A DNA stretch of 64,000 nucleotides from Pisaster brevispinus (Eukaryota; Echinodermata; Asteroidea; Forcipulatida; Asteriidae), in NCBI GenBank assembly GCA_023634235.1, contig JAMKCF010000008.1, positions 21,012,500 through 21,076,499 of the forward strand, read 5' to 3'. This document shows positions 1 to 10,916 of the stretch, in pieces. Within the stretch, counting starts at the first letter, position 1. Each line of letters starts with the position of its first letter. The notes beneath the pieces are model-generated. The model was not told the DNA's origin and did not search any database. It was given only the letters and a program-made list of their open reading frames with translations. The position numbers and the translations under genes are program-made.

Positions 1-560
1 TGTGATACTAATAATTACCTCTGGTCCTTGCTCTATGTTAACTAGCACTAGCAGAGGACTTTGACAAATACGTAGACGACTTCGACAAATACATTGCAGA
101 AAGTCTTGAGTGCCGAAAAGTCGTCAATCAACACACAAGCACCTCGGGATTGACGCGCGCTCTGTACGTATGCGGGGGGGGGGGGGAAGTCCCCGCCATC
201 GAGCCATTTGCGAATGATGTGTTCTCGCCAACTGAGAATTCAATGCCTCTGTTGCAGTCGTGTGAGGGCAGCATTGAACGAAATTTTTTTTTTTTTAAAC
301 CGTTTTATCGCGCGTGATAAAAAGCAATTGTTTTACTAATTTCTCGAAAGTTAAAGCATTTCAAGGAAAAATATTTTAAGAGAAGTTTTCTACCATGACC
401 ATCTTTATACCATGTAAGTTAGGTGTAAAACTGTGAGGTTTTATTTTATTTTGTTTACCAATCCTGTAGATTACCTTTAAACGGCAAATTGACTAATTGC
501 AGGTTACCCATAGAGTTATATAAAGGAACTGCAGGGCGCACTAGCATAAACAACAACACT
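1..560. other. Non-coding, low-complexity stretch
   Basis: No exon-like ORF with splice borders was seen on either strand. It holds a run of 13 G at 174-186, short T runs, and AT-rich sequence leading into the satellite that follows. Confidence 0.5.
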
Positions 561-1566
561 ACAGTAAACTGTCTTCAGAAGTCCGGTCTGTATCATTTAA
601 AACCCTAAAATTGCCCCCCAAAAATTGACCGAAATCTTCAAATTTTGATCTTGCCTGTTTGGGCGATTTTTGTCGTACTTCGGACTAAAAACTAAACTCA
701 CAAAATACCTGATACATCTCATACTATGAATTATTTTTCCAGTCTGCACCAGTAAACTGCCTTCAGGAGTCCGTTCTATATCATTTAAAACCATAAAATT
801 GCCAAGAAAATTTGACCCAAATCTTGAAATTTTGACCATGCCGGCATGGTCGATTTTTTTAATTTTTCGGACCAATAACTAAACTGACAAAATTCCTGAT
901 ACATCTCATACTATGAATTATTTTTCCCAGTTTGTACCAGTAACCTGTCTTCAGGAGTCCGTTCTGTATCATTTGAAACCATAAAATTGCCAAAACATTT
1001 TCGACCCCAAATCTTCAAATTTTGAAGATGCCGGTAGGCCTATGGTAGATTTTTTTGGTTTTTCGGACCCATAACTTAACTTACAAAATTCTCAATATCT
1101 GACAAACTGTGCATCATTTTTATAGTCTGCACCAGTAAACTGTCTTCAGGAGTCCGTGCAGTATCATTTGAAACCAAAAAGGTGCCAAAACATTTTTGAC
1201 CCAAAAACTTGAAATTTTGACCATGCCTGCATGGGCGATTTTTTTGTTTTTTGGACCCATAACTAAACTGACAAAATTGCTGATAATTCTCATACTATAA
1301 ATTACTTTTCTATCTGACAGAGAATATCTGACAAACTATGCATCATGTTTATAGTCTCCACCAGTAAACTGTCTTCAGGAGTCTGTTCTGTATCATTTGA
1401 ACCCAAAAATTGCCAAATAATTTCCGGTTCAAATCTTGACCATACCGGTATGGTCGATTTTTTTTGTTCTTCGGACCCAAAACTAATCTCACAAAATTCC
1501 TAATACATCTCATACTATGGAGTATTTTTCCAGTCTGCACCAGTAAACTGTCTTCAGGGAAAAAAT
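560..1566. repeat. ~190-bp satellite, about five degenerate copies
   Basis: The phrase CAGTAAACTGTCTTCAGG recurs at about 563, 751, 938, 1134, 1361 and 1541, so the period is roughly 187, 187, 196, 227 and 180 bp. Each unit also carries an AAAATTGCC element, a TTTTGACCATGCC element and a CATACTATGAATTATTTTTCC-like segment in the same order. Copies have diverged visibly by substitutions and small indels, so the array is old. Apparent ORFs here are by-products of the repeat. Confidence 0.9.
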
Positions 1567-2020
1567 CTTGACGAAACCTGTTCAGACAGTAAGTAGGAAC
1601 AGCTAATAATAATAAAGTAAACAATCTTAACGAAAACAAAGGTGGTTTCAGCGGATGGCCGAAACCCCCAATAATAATAATAATAATTTGCAAGGCTAAT
1701 AATCCTTACTCACAGCTGACAACGTGGTTGAGCTGCAGACATGTAAAGGTGCCTTTGGCAGCCTACCACATTGACTCATGTATGACATAGGAGCACAGCC
1801 AGAGATCCAAAGTGTTTGATTTTTCCGGAGGGAGGAAGACCAGAGGGCCAGTAGATAACACTTCGCGGCATAAGTGAGAACACAACCACAACTCAATGAG
1901 TATAGACACACTAGTTCATTTGGGGTAAATTGGAGCAAATCCATTAAAGATCAACTTGAACAAAAGTAACATTGTTGTTCTGTTGTCACGGAAAGATACA
2001 ACAAAAGATTATATTTTTAC

Positions 2021-2121
2021 CTGCTTCCTGATTAAGCCAGCCATGAACTTCTTGATGGGTTTCATGAACTGAGCCTCCGATATAAGAGCTGTATGGACAT
2101 CTGCTCTGTCATCTTGACATC
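2021..2121 (-). pseudogene. Unidentified internal exon
   Basis: On the minus strand a 101-nt segment is bounded by a pyrimidine-rich acceptor ending CCCTTCAG and by a donor CAG|GTAAAAA. Frame 0 starts DVKMTEQMSIQLLYR and soon stops. A second frame gives EAQFMKPIKKFMAGLIRKQ up to the donor, so a single frameshift in the middle would join them. I do not recognise the protein. It may belong with the exon at 3900-4147, since both are on the minus strand and that exon ends in phase 0. Confidence is limited because this is one short exon. Confidence 0.4.
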
Positions 2122-2219
2122 CTGAAGGGGAAAAAGACCTCTTGAAATTATAAATCTTTCTAGCTTCCAACCAACAATCTGGCTGAGCATCAATGTCAAC
2201 TTTTAAGCTTATTGCAGAT

Positions 2220-2430
2220 GCGAAGCTGCCAATATTTGCATGTTGCAATCAGGGAGATTTTGTACAAGAATCAAAGAGATATTTTGAATTACATTCAACA
2301 TAATAGGGAAAAAGTTTTTTTATGATCAGGGAGAATTTCAAAATTGTTCATCACAACATAGAAAGATTGGTTTATTTTCAGGGAACTTCCTGCATAGTCA
2401 TGGAGAGTCGACAGCTTTTAAAGATGCTTA
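2220..2430. repeat. Dispersed repeat shared with 47.9 and 49.65 kb
   Basis: The segment (AAGCTGCCAATATTTGCAT, then GGGAGAATTTCAAAATTGT, then a TTATTTTCAGGGAACT motif) matches, in the same order, sequences near 47,930-48,100 and 49,645-49,830. The similarity is clear but diverged. No ends or target duplication could be fixed. The rest of 2.1-3.2 kb shows nothing recognisable. Confidence 0.55.
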
Positions 2431-3199
2431 GGAACAGATTTCATGGTGTCATTTTAACACAAACTTGTGCCCTTACAGTGCACTGTAAAATGATTATTTC
2501 TTTTGGCTGCAAGCACAAAAATCTATCGAGAGGAGTGCCATTAGCCCTTTTGAGATATGGCAGTCACTTTATGAGTGCATTGTTTTGTTTGGGTGTAAGC
2601 AGACAGATCCATCCAAACCAAATGGTGCCCTAGTAATGTGTCCACCATATCTCAAAAAAGCTTATGATTTACAATTAGACCAGAGGCCAGAGCGCACAGT
2701 AAACTGGTGTGGTCATGCCATGGGCAGTGCTGGTCTTTCAGCTACAGCGATTGCAGGTTTCCAGCGCATACAAGGAGAGGACCAGGTTGCCCTCAAACCA
2801 GTTGGGTCAACAACTTGACACAGTGGAGTGATCTTTCAGTTGCTGAACTAAAAGGGCGCTGGGCTGCCCAGAATTGAAATAAAAAAACTATCAACAGAGC
2901 TAATTCACAGAAGTGGGCGTCACAGGCCAGACAACAACTCTTGGCAGTGTGATGTGATGAGAGACAAAGGACGAACCCTGTAAAGATTCTCTACTGACCC
3001 CTTGCACCAATGTCACCTGCAGCTACTGTCTGCCATGCTCACCATTTTGGGAGTCAAAATGCAAGTCCAAATTGTAGTAAGTGTGCCTTAAATGCACACT
3101 ACACTATATAACATACAGGGACTCCCAAAATGGCACAAGCAAGATGATTATTATGACGTCTGGTGAATTGGGTCAATTTGACTGTCTGTAAAATACCAC

Positions 3200-3570
3200 T
3201 AAAAACTAAGGGTGACAGAGAGGGCTACGGAAAAAATAATGATAGAAGAAATGAACGACACGGTGACAAATGAGGACTTAAGAATGAAATCAAGAGTGCA
3301 GAATATTATTAAGACCATTAAATAAAAGAAGTGGAGAGGGGCAGGTCACCAAGTAAGGAGGTATGACAACAGCTGGACAAGCTAAACAACCAAATGGACT
3401 CCAGAAACCAAAACTGAAAAAGAGGGGGATAAAAACAGAAGATGGAGGGATGAACTAGAAACATGTAAGGGCATCGCATGTCAACAGACGCTCAGGATAG
3501 AGTGACATGGAGAATTGGTGAAGAGGCTTTCCTCCTACAGTGAAATAGGCTAGAAAGAAAGAAAGAAAGA
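3200..3570 (+). mobile_element. Non-LTR retrotransposon 3' end (RT C-terminal fragment)
   Basis: The plus strand reads, across one or more stops, KWRGAGHQVRRYDNSWT, then RRWRDELETCKGIA, then a GEAF-like tail. This is the characteristic C-terminal layout (KWxWAGHxARxxDNRWT ... TRWRDEx) of the single-ORF endonuclease/reverse transcriptase of many metazoan non-LTR elements. The fragment ends in a (GAAA)n-like tail at about 3553-3575, as expected for a 3' end. Upstream RT domains were not found, so this is a 5'-truncated, decayed insertion. Confidence 0.75.
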
Positions 3571-3574
3571 AGAG

Positions 3575-3899
3575 AAAACACCACTGCGTAGCTCAAGAGT
3601 AGCTAAACATTTTTCTTTTGTTGGTGTTTTTTTGTTTTGTTGGTGTGTTTTTATTGAAGAAGGGGGGGGGCGGGCTGTAAAACTCGAAGTCAAATTGCTT
3701 TCATGAAGAAGCAATGTTTTTAATTAACCAATATTCTTTAAACTCTGAATTTTGTTTCTGGTAACCAAACAGTTCAAAAACGGTTACACATTTACAAAAG
3801 TAACTGTAAACACACAGACTTAATTACGTGGTTACCGGCCTCCTTTTTAGGAAGGGGTCTTCCACTTTTTTGTAAAGTTCTTTACATTCAAATCTTTAC
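3575..3899. other. Low-complexity intergenic stretch
   Basis: Contains TTTTTGTTTTGTTGGTG-type repeats and a short G run near 3662. No gene or clear element was seen. Confidence 0.4.
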
Positions 3900-4147
3900 C
3901 TGCAAGCCTTTAGCTTCTTGGATCACGTCCACTTTCCACCACTGTGTCGGCACTACCAACTGCTCCATCTTGAGTACAAACTAAGCAATGCTGGCCTCAA
4001 CCTTGGCAAAGGGTGCGCTGATCAACGCCAGAAGGACCTGCCCCTGGGTGCTTGGTGTCTGACCTGTCTCTGCGGAGTCGGTGGCGTGGATTCGCAGGAG
4101 GGCGCTGTACTTGGTCTGCAGGTCATATTGGCCGAGACCAAATCACC
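3900..4147 (-). pseudogene. Unidentified 248-nt exon with two in-frame stops
   Basis: Minus strand, bounded by an acceptor TTTACCTCCCCCAG and a donor CTTGCAG|GTAAAG, both near consensus. One frame runs from FGLGQYDLQTKYSALLRIHA through ISAPFAKVEASIA, then a TAG, then FVLKMEQLVVPTQWWKVD and IQEAKGLQ to the donor. A TGA is also the first full codon. GC content and codon use look coding compared with the surrounding introns. I do not recognise the family. With the 2021-2121 exon it may be part of one decayed minus-strand gene. Alternatively the TGA and TAG are sequencing errors in a live gene. Confidence 0.55.
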
Positions 4148-4535
4148 CTGGGGGAGGTAAAGATTAGAATAGATTAGATTCAAACCTTGTTATCCCTCAA
4201 AGGAAATTAAAATGGCCTTGAAAAATGAGCAGTTTACATAAGCAATACAGCCGACAAGTAACAAAGGGACAACAAGAACAAAAAATACTTTTACATATTT
4301 AAACGCAAACATATATTTAGTACAACTTTTACATAAAGGATCAGAGTCAGCCACATGACGGCCCATCGCTCCAGCCACTCATCGCACCATTTGATAGCTA
4401 TCGGAACAAATGAGCTGCCATATCAGTGTTGAGATCCATCTTTGTTAAAAAGGAGTACTTCTGTAGATAGTTTGGAATTTGGCATGTGGTGAAATATCAG
4501 TACTTAAATAACAATTGACAAACTACGACAGAACC

Positions 4536-4740
4536 TAAATTCAAAATTTACAGTGGGCCGCTGGCCCGAGACCGGTGATATTTGAGCCGGCCAGTAAACT
4601 AATGACCAGACAAGTCCAGTGTGGTCTAGTGTTTTGAAATTGAACAATAATACCTCATAATGGAGACTTATAAATGTAAAAAGAAAGGTTGACTTTGAGT
4701 CTGGTGAATATCTTTCAATTTTGATGAGTATACTCACAGA
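4536..4740. mobile_element. Fragment of MITE family M1 (CAGGGCTCGAATTTG termini)
   Basis: The core (GGCCCGAGACCGGTGAT, GGCCAGTAAACTAATGACCAG, AAGTCCAGTGTGGTCT) matches the full-length element at 36644-36988. The terminus here is degenerate (AATTCAAAATTTACAGTGG). This copy is truncated and diverged. Confidence 0.65.
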
Positions 4741-5390
4741 TACGAATGAGGTAAATCTTTTCTTAGTGCTTCTTTAAATAAAAAGGGGTTAAATGTGACC
4801 TGCTCTGCAAAAAAGGCATGTAAGTCGCGCTTTGCCTTTTCACGTAATGGGCTCGTCAATGTTGAAAGGGTGATAAATTTTTCGTTGGTGTGATATTTTT
4901 AATATCCCATTTTTGACATCGTTGATATCCACACTTTTATAATTTGTAAGATTGAATGTCTATTTTGACCAATAAAGATGAAAAAAACGTGTTTTGTGTA
5001 CATTTTGTTGGTTGTTGCATATGAGCTGCCCGGTGTATAAGCCCCATTGCCCAGAAATTGTCAAAACAACTGTCAGTTTTAGTGTATAAGCCGCCCAGCG
5101 TACAAGCCGAAGTGGCGACCACTTACACAGAGGGGCCGTGCGTGTTTGCAGTCCTTTGTGGAGATGTACATCGCGACAAAGTGCGAGTTGCGTTGCATTG
5201 AAGTCAACACCATCGATCGTTATTGAATTCGTTAATAAGAATGATCTGCAGTCAAGTGGGCCTATTTCCTTTTTTTAAGTGATTGGCCGGCGGATTACTC
5301 CCTGAACTGATAGTCCGTGTGGAAACACACGGGCCACTTCCTGGACCACCCGACAGGTCTTGGGAGGGGGGGCCACCCTCCTTGAATTTC
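4741..5390. other. No gene seen; short GTGTATAAGCC repeats
   Basis: Around 5030-5110 the phrases GTGTATAAGCC and GTACAAGCCG repeat, suggesting an old small repeat. Nothing else is recognisable. Confidence 0.4.
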
Positions 5391-5393
5391 AGG

Positions 5394-5466
5394 CCGCCCT
5401 GCCATAATAATTAACCGCCCTGCCATAATAATTAACCGCCCTGCCATAATAATTAACCGCCCTGTC
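5394..5466. repeat. 21-bp tandem repeat, about 3.4 copies
   Basis: CCGCCCTGCCATAATAATTAA is repeated perfectly three times and then breaks off in a fourth partial copy. It is a recent-looking microsatellite-scale expansion in non-coding DNA. Confidence 0.95.
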
Positions 5467-6203
5467 AAAAATTGAAAAATCCTGGACGAACGCAACTTCG
5501 ATCCCAGCTCGGAACACTGATACAAGTTTCCTTCGACACAGACTTTCTTCCGCCAGGCCTCACTCAAACAAGTAGCGGTGTTGGGAAGCTTGCTGACGCG
5601 CAAAACCGCTGCATTGCGATCACCTTAAACCAATCGGCAGGCCGCGAAAGGTTATTATGTTGTAAAATATCCTACAGTTAAGATTCTACAATAAACACAT
5701 ACAAAAATAATATTTAGCTAACATTAGAAAGAAGACCAGCTGCAACTATTAAAAATGATGATAAAAAACACAGGAACAGGTGAGCCCCTTTAACTAAAAA
5801 TACGCATATAACTGCAATCATGTGCACAAAACCACTTCCAAGACGAGTGGGAATGACATCATTCATGCTATAATGTACACTTTGAGGAATGTAAAATAGA
5901 AACAGAAACATTAACTCAATGAAGATCAATCCCTCCACACACATTAAACCAGGAGCATAATTATGAGCAACTAAAACAAAGTAAATTATCAGAAGTTAAA
6001 ACTTTGGAATGAAATATATTTTGAATAATTTTGGTAAACATGTGAGTGTAAACAAAAAAAATACCCAAAATATAATAAAATATAAATCAGGGGTGAGAGT
6101 CAATGCTGATGAAAAAAGTCTGAAACTGGGATCCAGATCTTAGGAGGTACATTGAAAGGGTGGCATTTCCATCTTTTGGTAACACCTGGAGTTATAGATT
6201 CCA

Positions 6204-6966
6204 ACACCGCGTTTACACTAGATCCAGAAAGGTGGATTGAGATCCGGCATTTTTTTAACGACCGCAGATCAAGATCCTGTGTCGCATTTACACCAGCGCT
6301 TGATCCGGCTCCGATCTAACTTTAGAACCAGATGTATATTGGTCACGACGTCACCGCTCCTCGCAAAGAGCTCAAGGGTTACGTGGCTAAGATCAAAGGT
6401 CACGATTACAGCGCGCCACTTCTAGAAATATTATCAATGCGAAGGTAGAATGCAGAAAATACAGTACAGCAAATGATACGAATATGATAACGACCATGCA
6501 GGTAGAAGTATTTTGTAGATGGGAATTAACAAAATAAACCAACAAGGCAAGCTCCGAACGTAACGATGTATGTATAAGGACGCTGAAAACAACAAAACGT
6601 TTCACACACGCACAGTCCACACACACACAGCACACACACAGCACACAAACACACAAATATAAACAGCGACGGATGACCCACCAAAGCACAAGCAAAAAGC
6701 GCACCATTCGTAGCGAAACCGGAAATGACCTCATTGAATTGCGGTGTCTGATCCACCTTTGCGTTTATACTTGTATTTGGAATCCACTTTGCCATATCTG
6801 ATCCACCAATTGCCGGATTCAACCCTCCTCGAAAGGTGGATTAAAATTGCCGGATCTTGAACCGGGTCTGATCCTGCTTTTTTGCGTTTACACTAGCCGT
6901 TAATCCACATTGCCGGATCAGACCCGGGTCTGATCCACCTTTCTGGATCTAGTGTAAAGGGGGTCC
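6204..6966. mobile_element. MITE family M2, ~760 bp, TIR TTTACACTAGATCCAGAAAG
   Basis: The left end (TTTACACTAGATCCAGAAAG from 6212, continuing GTGGAT) is mirrored at the right end, where the reverse complement closes at 6959. The perfect inverted repeat is about 26 bp, with a few imperfect bases outside it. Subterminal GCCGGATC/GATCCGGCA motifs recur inside. No transposase ORF was seen. The flanks TAGATTCCA and TCCATGGAGCTTTT suggest a short CCA/TCCA target duplication. Related sequence at 33.65-33.8 kb lacks the insertion. A CA-rich microsatellite lies inside at about 6605-6660. Confidence 0.85.
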
Positions 6967-7190
6967 ATGGAGCTTTTGTGAACAGTATCCTCAGTGCTAG
7001 AGAATAAGATCAAGGAGGCTGACTCGTTTTTATTTGGAGAAAAATACAGCATTTAGTTTAGCAGGCAGACTTAAGAAAGTCTGAAATCAGATAACAGGTT
7101 GAATTTTCTCATTCCTGATAAATAGGTCAGGGAAAGAAATGTCTCACAAAAATTCATTAAAAATTGACAAATTAAAACAAATGACGTTAC

Positions 7191-7255
7191 CTTGAGTAGA
7201 GATTGTTTGCATTCCTTGAGCTTTCCAGCTTTGGGGTACGCTCTAGCTAGGTACG
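7191..7255 (-). pseudogene. CTR9: CTR9 pseudogene, TPR exon I (partial)
   Basis: Minus strand reads YLARAYPKAGKLKECKQSLL then K at a donor AAG|GTAACG. This matches the segment of CTR9 that in vertebrates reads [20 protein letters not shown]. The upstream edge is unclear because a TACGT-rich duplication with stops precedes it. Exons expected between this one and the exon at 8118-8303 were not found. CTR9 is a TPR scaffold of the PAF1 elongation complex acting with RNA polymerase II in the nucleus. Confidence 0.75.
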
Positions 7256-7338
7256 TCAGTACGTCAAGTTATATACCACAAGGGAAACTGACTGAGTAAA
7301 TAAACAATTATTTGGGGTTGAACAAAGAAAAATTGATT

Positions 7339-7419
7339 AGAGCTGGATTTTGAACCTGCCACCTCCAGATGAATGTGCTGGCGCTCTACCCTTGTCTACC
7401 AACTGAGCTATCTAGCCCC
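7339..7419 (-). repeat. tRNA-like sequence, probably SINE head or tRNA pseudogene
   Basis: On the minus strand an A-box-like TAGCTCAGTTGGTAGA is followed by AGAGCGCC, a CCAG...CTGG anticodon-stem-like hairpin and a B-box-like GGTTCAAAATCC. A ~10-nt insertion splits the D-arm and the anticodon loop lacks U33. It is therefore not a functional tRNA; a tRNA-derived SINE fragment is likelier. Confidence 0.55.
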
Positions 7420-7488
7420 TAATGTTGTCGGTCTCTTAACACAATAATTATTACATCTTTCTTCCTTTGTCTGTTTTTCCCTTGTAAA

Positions 7489-7625
7489 GCCCGGTTCATA
7501 CTTCCTGCCAATGCAAATGCGAAGCCAATTTTTAGTGACGCAAAAATCAGTACGCGCTGTTTTTTCAAATGTGACGCAAGAAAACTCGCTCTGCACGAAG
7601 CATTCGCAGGAAGTATCAACCGGGC
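7489..7625. mobile_element. MITE family M3, 137 bp, TIR GCCCGGTTSATACTTCCTGC
   Basis: The left end GCCCGGTTCATACTTCCTGC and the right end (reverse complement GCCCGGTTGATACTTCCTGC) form an inverted repeat of at least 25 bp with two mismatches. The interior is short and non-coding. It sits in what would be a CTR9 intron. No convincing target duplication could be read. Confidence 0.85.
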
Positions 7626-8117
7626 ATAACTTCAATCTATCTGCATGATCTATCGACTTGCATCTCTCCTGTTCAGCTTTCACCCCAATCAGCTTTCTAT
7701 TGTAATATCTGATTTCTTTCCTTCATTTAGAAAAAAAAAACCAAATCAAATGAAGATGTCCCGTACCATTCTTTTCTCCTGGAATGTGAATAAACCCAGT
7801 CTTATTTTTTTCCAGATTTGAAATCCCTGTCTCTATGATACAACTCCTTAAAACGCCCAATTATCACCCAAATGAACCCAAACACCTTCATGTAGTTGTA
7901 GCAATAATCCTTTCTGGTACTAAAATCTGGTCCACCCTTTCCTACTGAAACCCATGACACACCCACTTACGCCCGTAACAATCTTTACAACACCCAAAAC
8001 ATACCGACTTGAACACAACATTTCCAGAAACACCCATGCAATTCCCACTTACACCTATCATATTCCTACTAACACCAATAACATACCCACTTACACCCTT
8101 TATACCCAAACTCGTAC
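7626..8117. other. CTR9 pseudogene intron
   Basis: From about 7950 to 8110 the DNA is a degenerate CACCCACTTACAC-type repeat. No exon corresponding to the missing CTR9 TPR region was recognised. Confidence 0.45.
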
Positions 8118-8303
8118 CTTTTCCTTGTCTCTTGTGAGTTGATACAGTGTCTGTAGCTAAACATTACCCAGTGACAGCAGCGAGAAGGAATCATTCTGGG
8201 TGGCGGTCTGTTTAAGGATTCGTTCAAACTTCTTCTGCCCCGGTCCCCATTCTTGTTTAGCAAGATGGAGGTTACCGATGAGGGACCAAGCATCGGGATG
8301 ATC
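8118..8303 (-). pseudogene. CTR9: CTR9 pseudogene, TPR exon H with Trp-to-stop
   Basis: A 186-nt exon (62 codons, frame otherwise intact) between acceptor ACCATAG and donor GAAAAG|GTACGAG. It reads [30 protein letters not shown], then LSLGNV, a TAG (8157-8159), then LQTLYQLTRDKEK. Vertebrate CTR9 has Trp at the stop position, so the lesion is a TGG-to-TAG change. Very high conservation around a nonsense codon indicates a young pseudogene, or a sequencing error. Confidence 0.9.
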
Positions 8304-9145
8304 CTATGGTACAAACACCAAGAGGGAAAAATGCAGAATTAAACAAACTGTAAGTCGAGATAACTCGAGGCTGAACGCCGGATAACCCAGGTAAACCTAC
8401 AAAAAACCTCAAGGCTTTATATAGAGCCCGAACAAAAGAGCCTGTAACAATGGGAGTCTATAAAATGAACCAGACTTCAAGATAATTTTGTTCATTGGCA
8501 GAGGAGAGTACAAAGTAGTTTTCCCAAAGCAAAATAATCAAACCAGCCTAGAATCTAGGTGGGCTAGACTTGGAGATCATCATTTTACCAGAAGGAAGTG
8601 TAAAAAAATTGAAGGCATTTTGAGGTACGGTGGACAGGGTTCTCCCCAGATTTGTTCAAAGCTGTGGGGCATTCTTGACCAAAATTTGGAGATGTTTGGC
8701 CAAAGCACGCTAAATTGAAACAACATCTGCGGATTGTTTTCTACTTTCAAAGCTCTACTGTTTTAAAGCCTCTACAGTGCAATCTGGAGCATTCTTCATG
8801 TTTTTTCTCGATTTTTTTTTAGAATTATGGAAAAAAATAATAAATTCGGGCATATTGGCACGAATCCAAGCGTATAGGCCTGATACGCTAGCTCGACATG
8901 GTGAGAACCCTTGTGGACGCGCTACTAGGGCACTACTTGGTTTCGATAAGTTTGTCTGTGCCCACCCATACTAAACAGTGCACTCCTACAGTGTCTACAA
9001 TAGCTCAAAAAGGCTATGAGTGGGGGAACAAAAGAGTGCCCTCGGTGTTCAAGTTCTCAGCAGCGTTTTTGGTCACTTTAGGGAGATTTGCATAACCAAG
9101 AGTATTGGAGAAACACAAGGAATATGAATAATTGGTGTACAATAC
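8304..9145. other. CTR9 pseudogene intron
   Basis: AT-rich, with only short shadow ORFs. No mobile element with readable termini was seen. Confidence 0.5.
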
Positions 9146-9243
9146 CTGGTTGATTTGCAGAGCTTCTTTGGACCAATCAGATGCCTCGTAGCATGCCTAG
9201 ATCTGTCCCGCATCCCGAGCCATGCAGCCCAGACGCAAGTGGC
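9146..9243 (-). pseudogene. CTR9: CTR9 pseudogene, TPR exon G with 9-nt insertion and stop
   Basis: 98 nt between acceptor TTTTTAG and donor ACCAG|GTATTG. With the split codon from the next exon it reads CHLRLGCMARDAGQI, TAG, AC, then YEASDWSKEALQINQ. The family reads [22 protein letters not shown] here, so the stop (9197-9199) lies in what looks like a 9-nt insertion of three extra codons. Confidence 0.85.
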
Positions 9244-10089
9244 CTAAAAAGAAAATATTCATCTGTTCGATGATAATCAATTTCTAATTAGCAATAATCA
9301 ATGAACAAGTGAGACTTGCAGTTATGTTCATTGCTTAGGTTGTGTGGCAAGTCAATAGTAATCAATAGTTGATTTTCAATACTCAATAGTCAATAACCAA
9401 ATGATCAAGTGAGAGCTGCTAAGTTAATGTGATCAATAATCAATGTATAACTACTCAACAACCTATAATTAATACATAACCACGCAATAATCGAAAATAA
9501 ATAGTTAAAGGCATAAGACTTGATGCTTGGAAAAAAGCAGGGCAATTTTGAGTAGTACAAGGGCTGACCTACATACAGTACATGTTTAGGCTTGTAGAAT
9601 TTTGTTCAGGCTACTTAATAATAGTTTTGCTGATTTTTCTGGGGGCAAAACAACTGGAAATCAGATTAAAGTAGGAAGAACATCACCTGTAATTAGCAAT
9701 AGTCAATAACAAATGATTAAGCAATTATTAACATTCCATGAGCTGACTATTGGAATAGTCTTTTTCAATTCATTCCGTAATCAATAACAAAGTAATCAAG
9801 TTCGAGCTACAATGTTAAAGTAATCAATACTCAATCTGTGACAACTCAATAGTGTATAATCAATCTAAAACCACCTAATAATAAATAATTAATAATAAAC
9901 AAAAGTCAATAATCAATCAACAATCGTTAACCTTCCATAAGCTGACTCAGGAATAGTATTTTAAATTCACCCACCTGTTTCATCTTCCCACCCAAAAAAA
10001 GAGGAAGTAATTTACAAGTTTTTGTTTCTAATCGTGTCCCTTTACAGTATTTCCGCACCCCCCACCCCCCGGCACCAAGACCAACTCAC
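9244..10089. repeat. Intron rich in degenerate CAATAATCAAT repeats
   Basis: From about 9280 to 9930 the plus strand is dominated by variants of CAATAATCAATAA and AACTACTCAATA in AT-rich sequence, a degenerate simple repeat within the CTR9 pseudogene. Similar ATAACCAATAACC motifs occur in the array units. No gene was seen. Confidence 0.6.
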
Positions 10090-10273
10090 AATCAACGTAG
10101 TTAGGATGCTCTCTCAGGACGTCTTTATAGAATTTCTCAGCCTTGTCGAATTGAAACATGCTCTCAAAGAGACCAAGCGAGGTTGTAAGACATCAAGACT
10201 GAGATGGCGCCGTAGTATGTCTCATCATGCTCCACCTCAAAATGGCACGCTTGAGAGAGGCTTCGTAGTAGCA
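10090..10273 (-). pseudogene. CTR9: CTR9 pseudogene, TPR exon F with compensating indels
   Basis: 184 nt from acceptor TCTCCTGTAG to donor GATT|GTGAGT. The start reads CYYEASLKRA. After a 1-nt loss it continues in another frame as [20 protein letters not shown]. After a 1-nt gain it returns to the first frame as [20 protein letters not shown] then EHPNYVD. The total length equals the family's expected 61 codons plus 1 nt, so the two indels cancel. A TGA still interrupts frame 0 between them. Confidence 0.9.
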
Positions 10274-10916
10274 CTACAGGAGAACAAGAATCAGATTTGA
10301 AAAAGGACAGATTGACAACATCTTTGTGTTTCAAAAGAAAGGAAGTCCTTAGATGAAATCCGCCCACAAGAAAAAAACAATGAAATGGGTTGAAACTTTT
10401 GAAGGTTGGTTCGCTCCAAGTTTTACAATTTTTCAATATTAATGTAAAGGGCAGTCAGGATGGGCTCAGTGGTTTCTTCCCTGTCTTTCACCTCTGTGGA
10501 TCCCAATTTGATTCCCGGACCAAAGCCTTGCATGTGGATTGGGTATTCAGTCCCTGCCCGACAACGTGGGTTTTCATCCCACTTCTACAACTGAAACTTC
10601 TTGATTGTCTTCTTCACAAAAGTTGGTGTGATGTTTCCATTAGGATGCGTTGCAGACTATATAATTCAGAGTCAGATTCAGGATGTATATCAAGGAATTT
10701 AATACAAAAATTCCAAGCCAAATACACCTTTGTCAAAATGCGGCCATCTTGATGTGTCTCCCATCCATATCAAGAACACCAAACCAAGGCTGGAAGGAGA
10801 AATAGTCTGGTTCCTTTACGCACGATGCATAGCACATTCCATTAATGTTATTGGATAGAGGGAACATGACCAAGATGGCAGCAGCAAGATGAAGATCTAT
10901 TGCTTTTTCTTCCTAC
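10274..10916. other. CTR9 pseudogene intron
   Basis: No other feature recognised; ORFs here lack splice support and family resemblance. Confidence 0.5.

Noticed and set aside
560..1566. CRISPR-like array
   Set aside because: Units are ~190 bp, diverged throughout, without short repeat plus unique spacer structure, and the context is eukaryotic.
7339..7419. Functional tRNA gene
   Set aside because: D-arm insertion, aberrant anticodon loop without U33 and poor acceptor pairing; SINE or pseudogene more likely.
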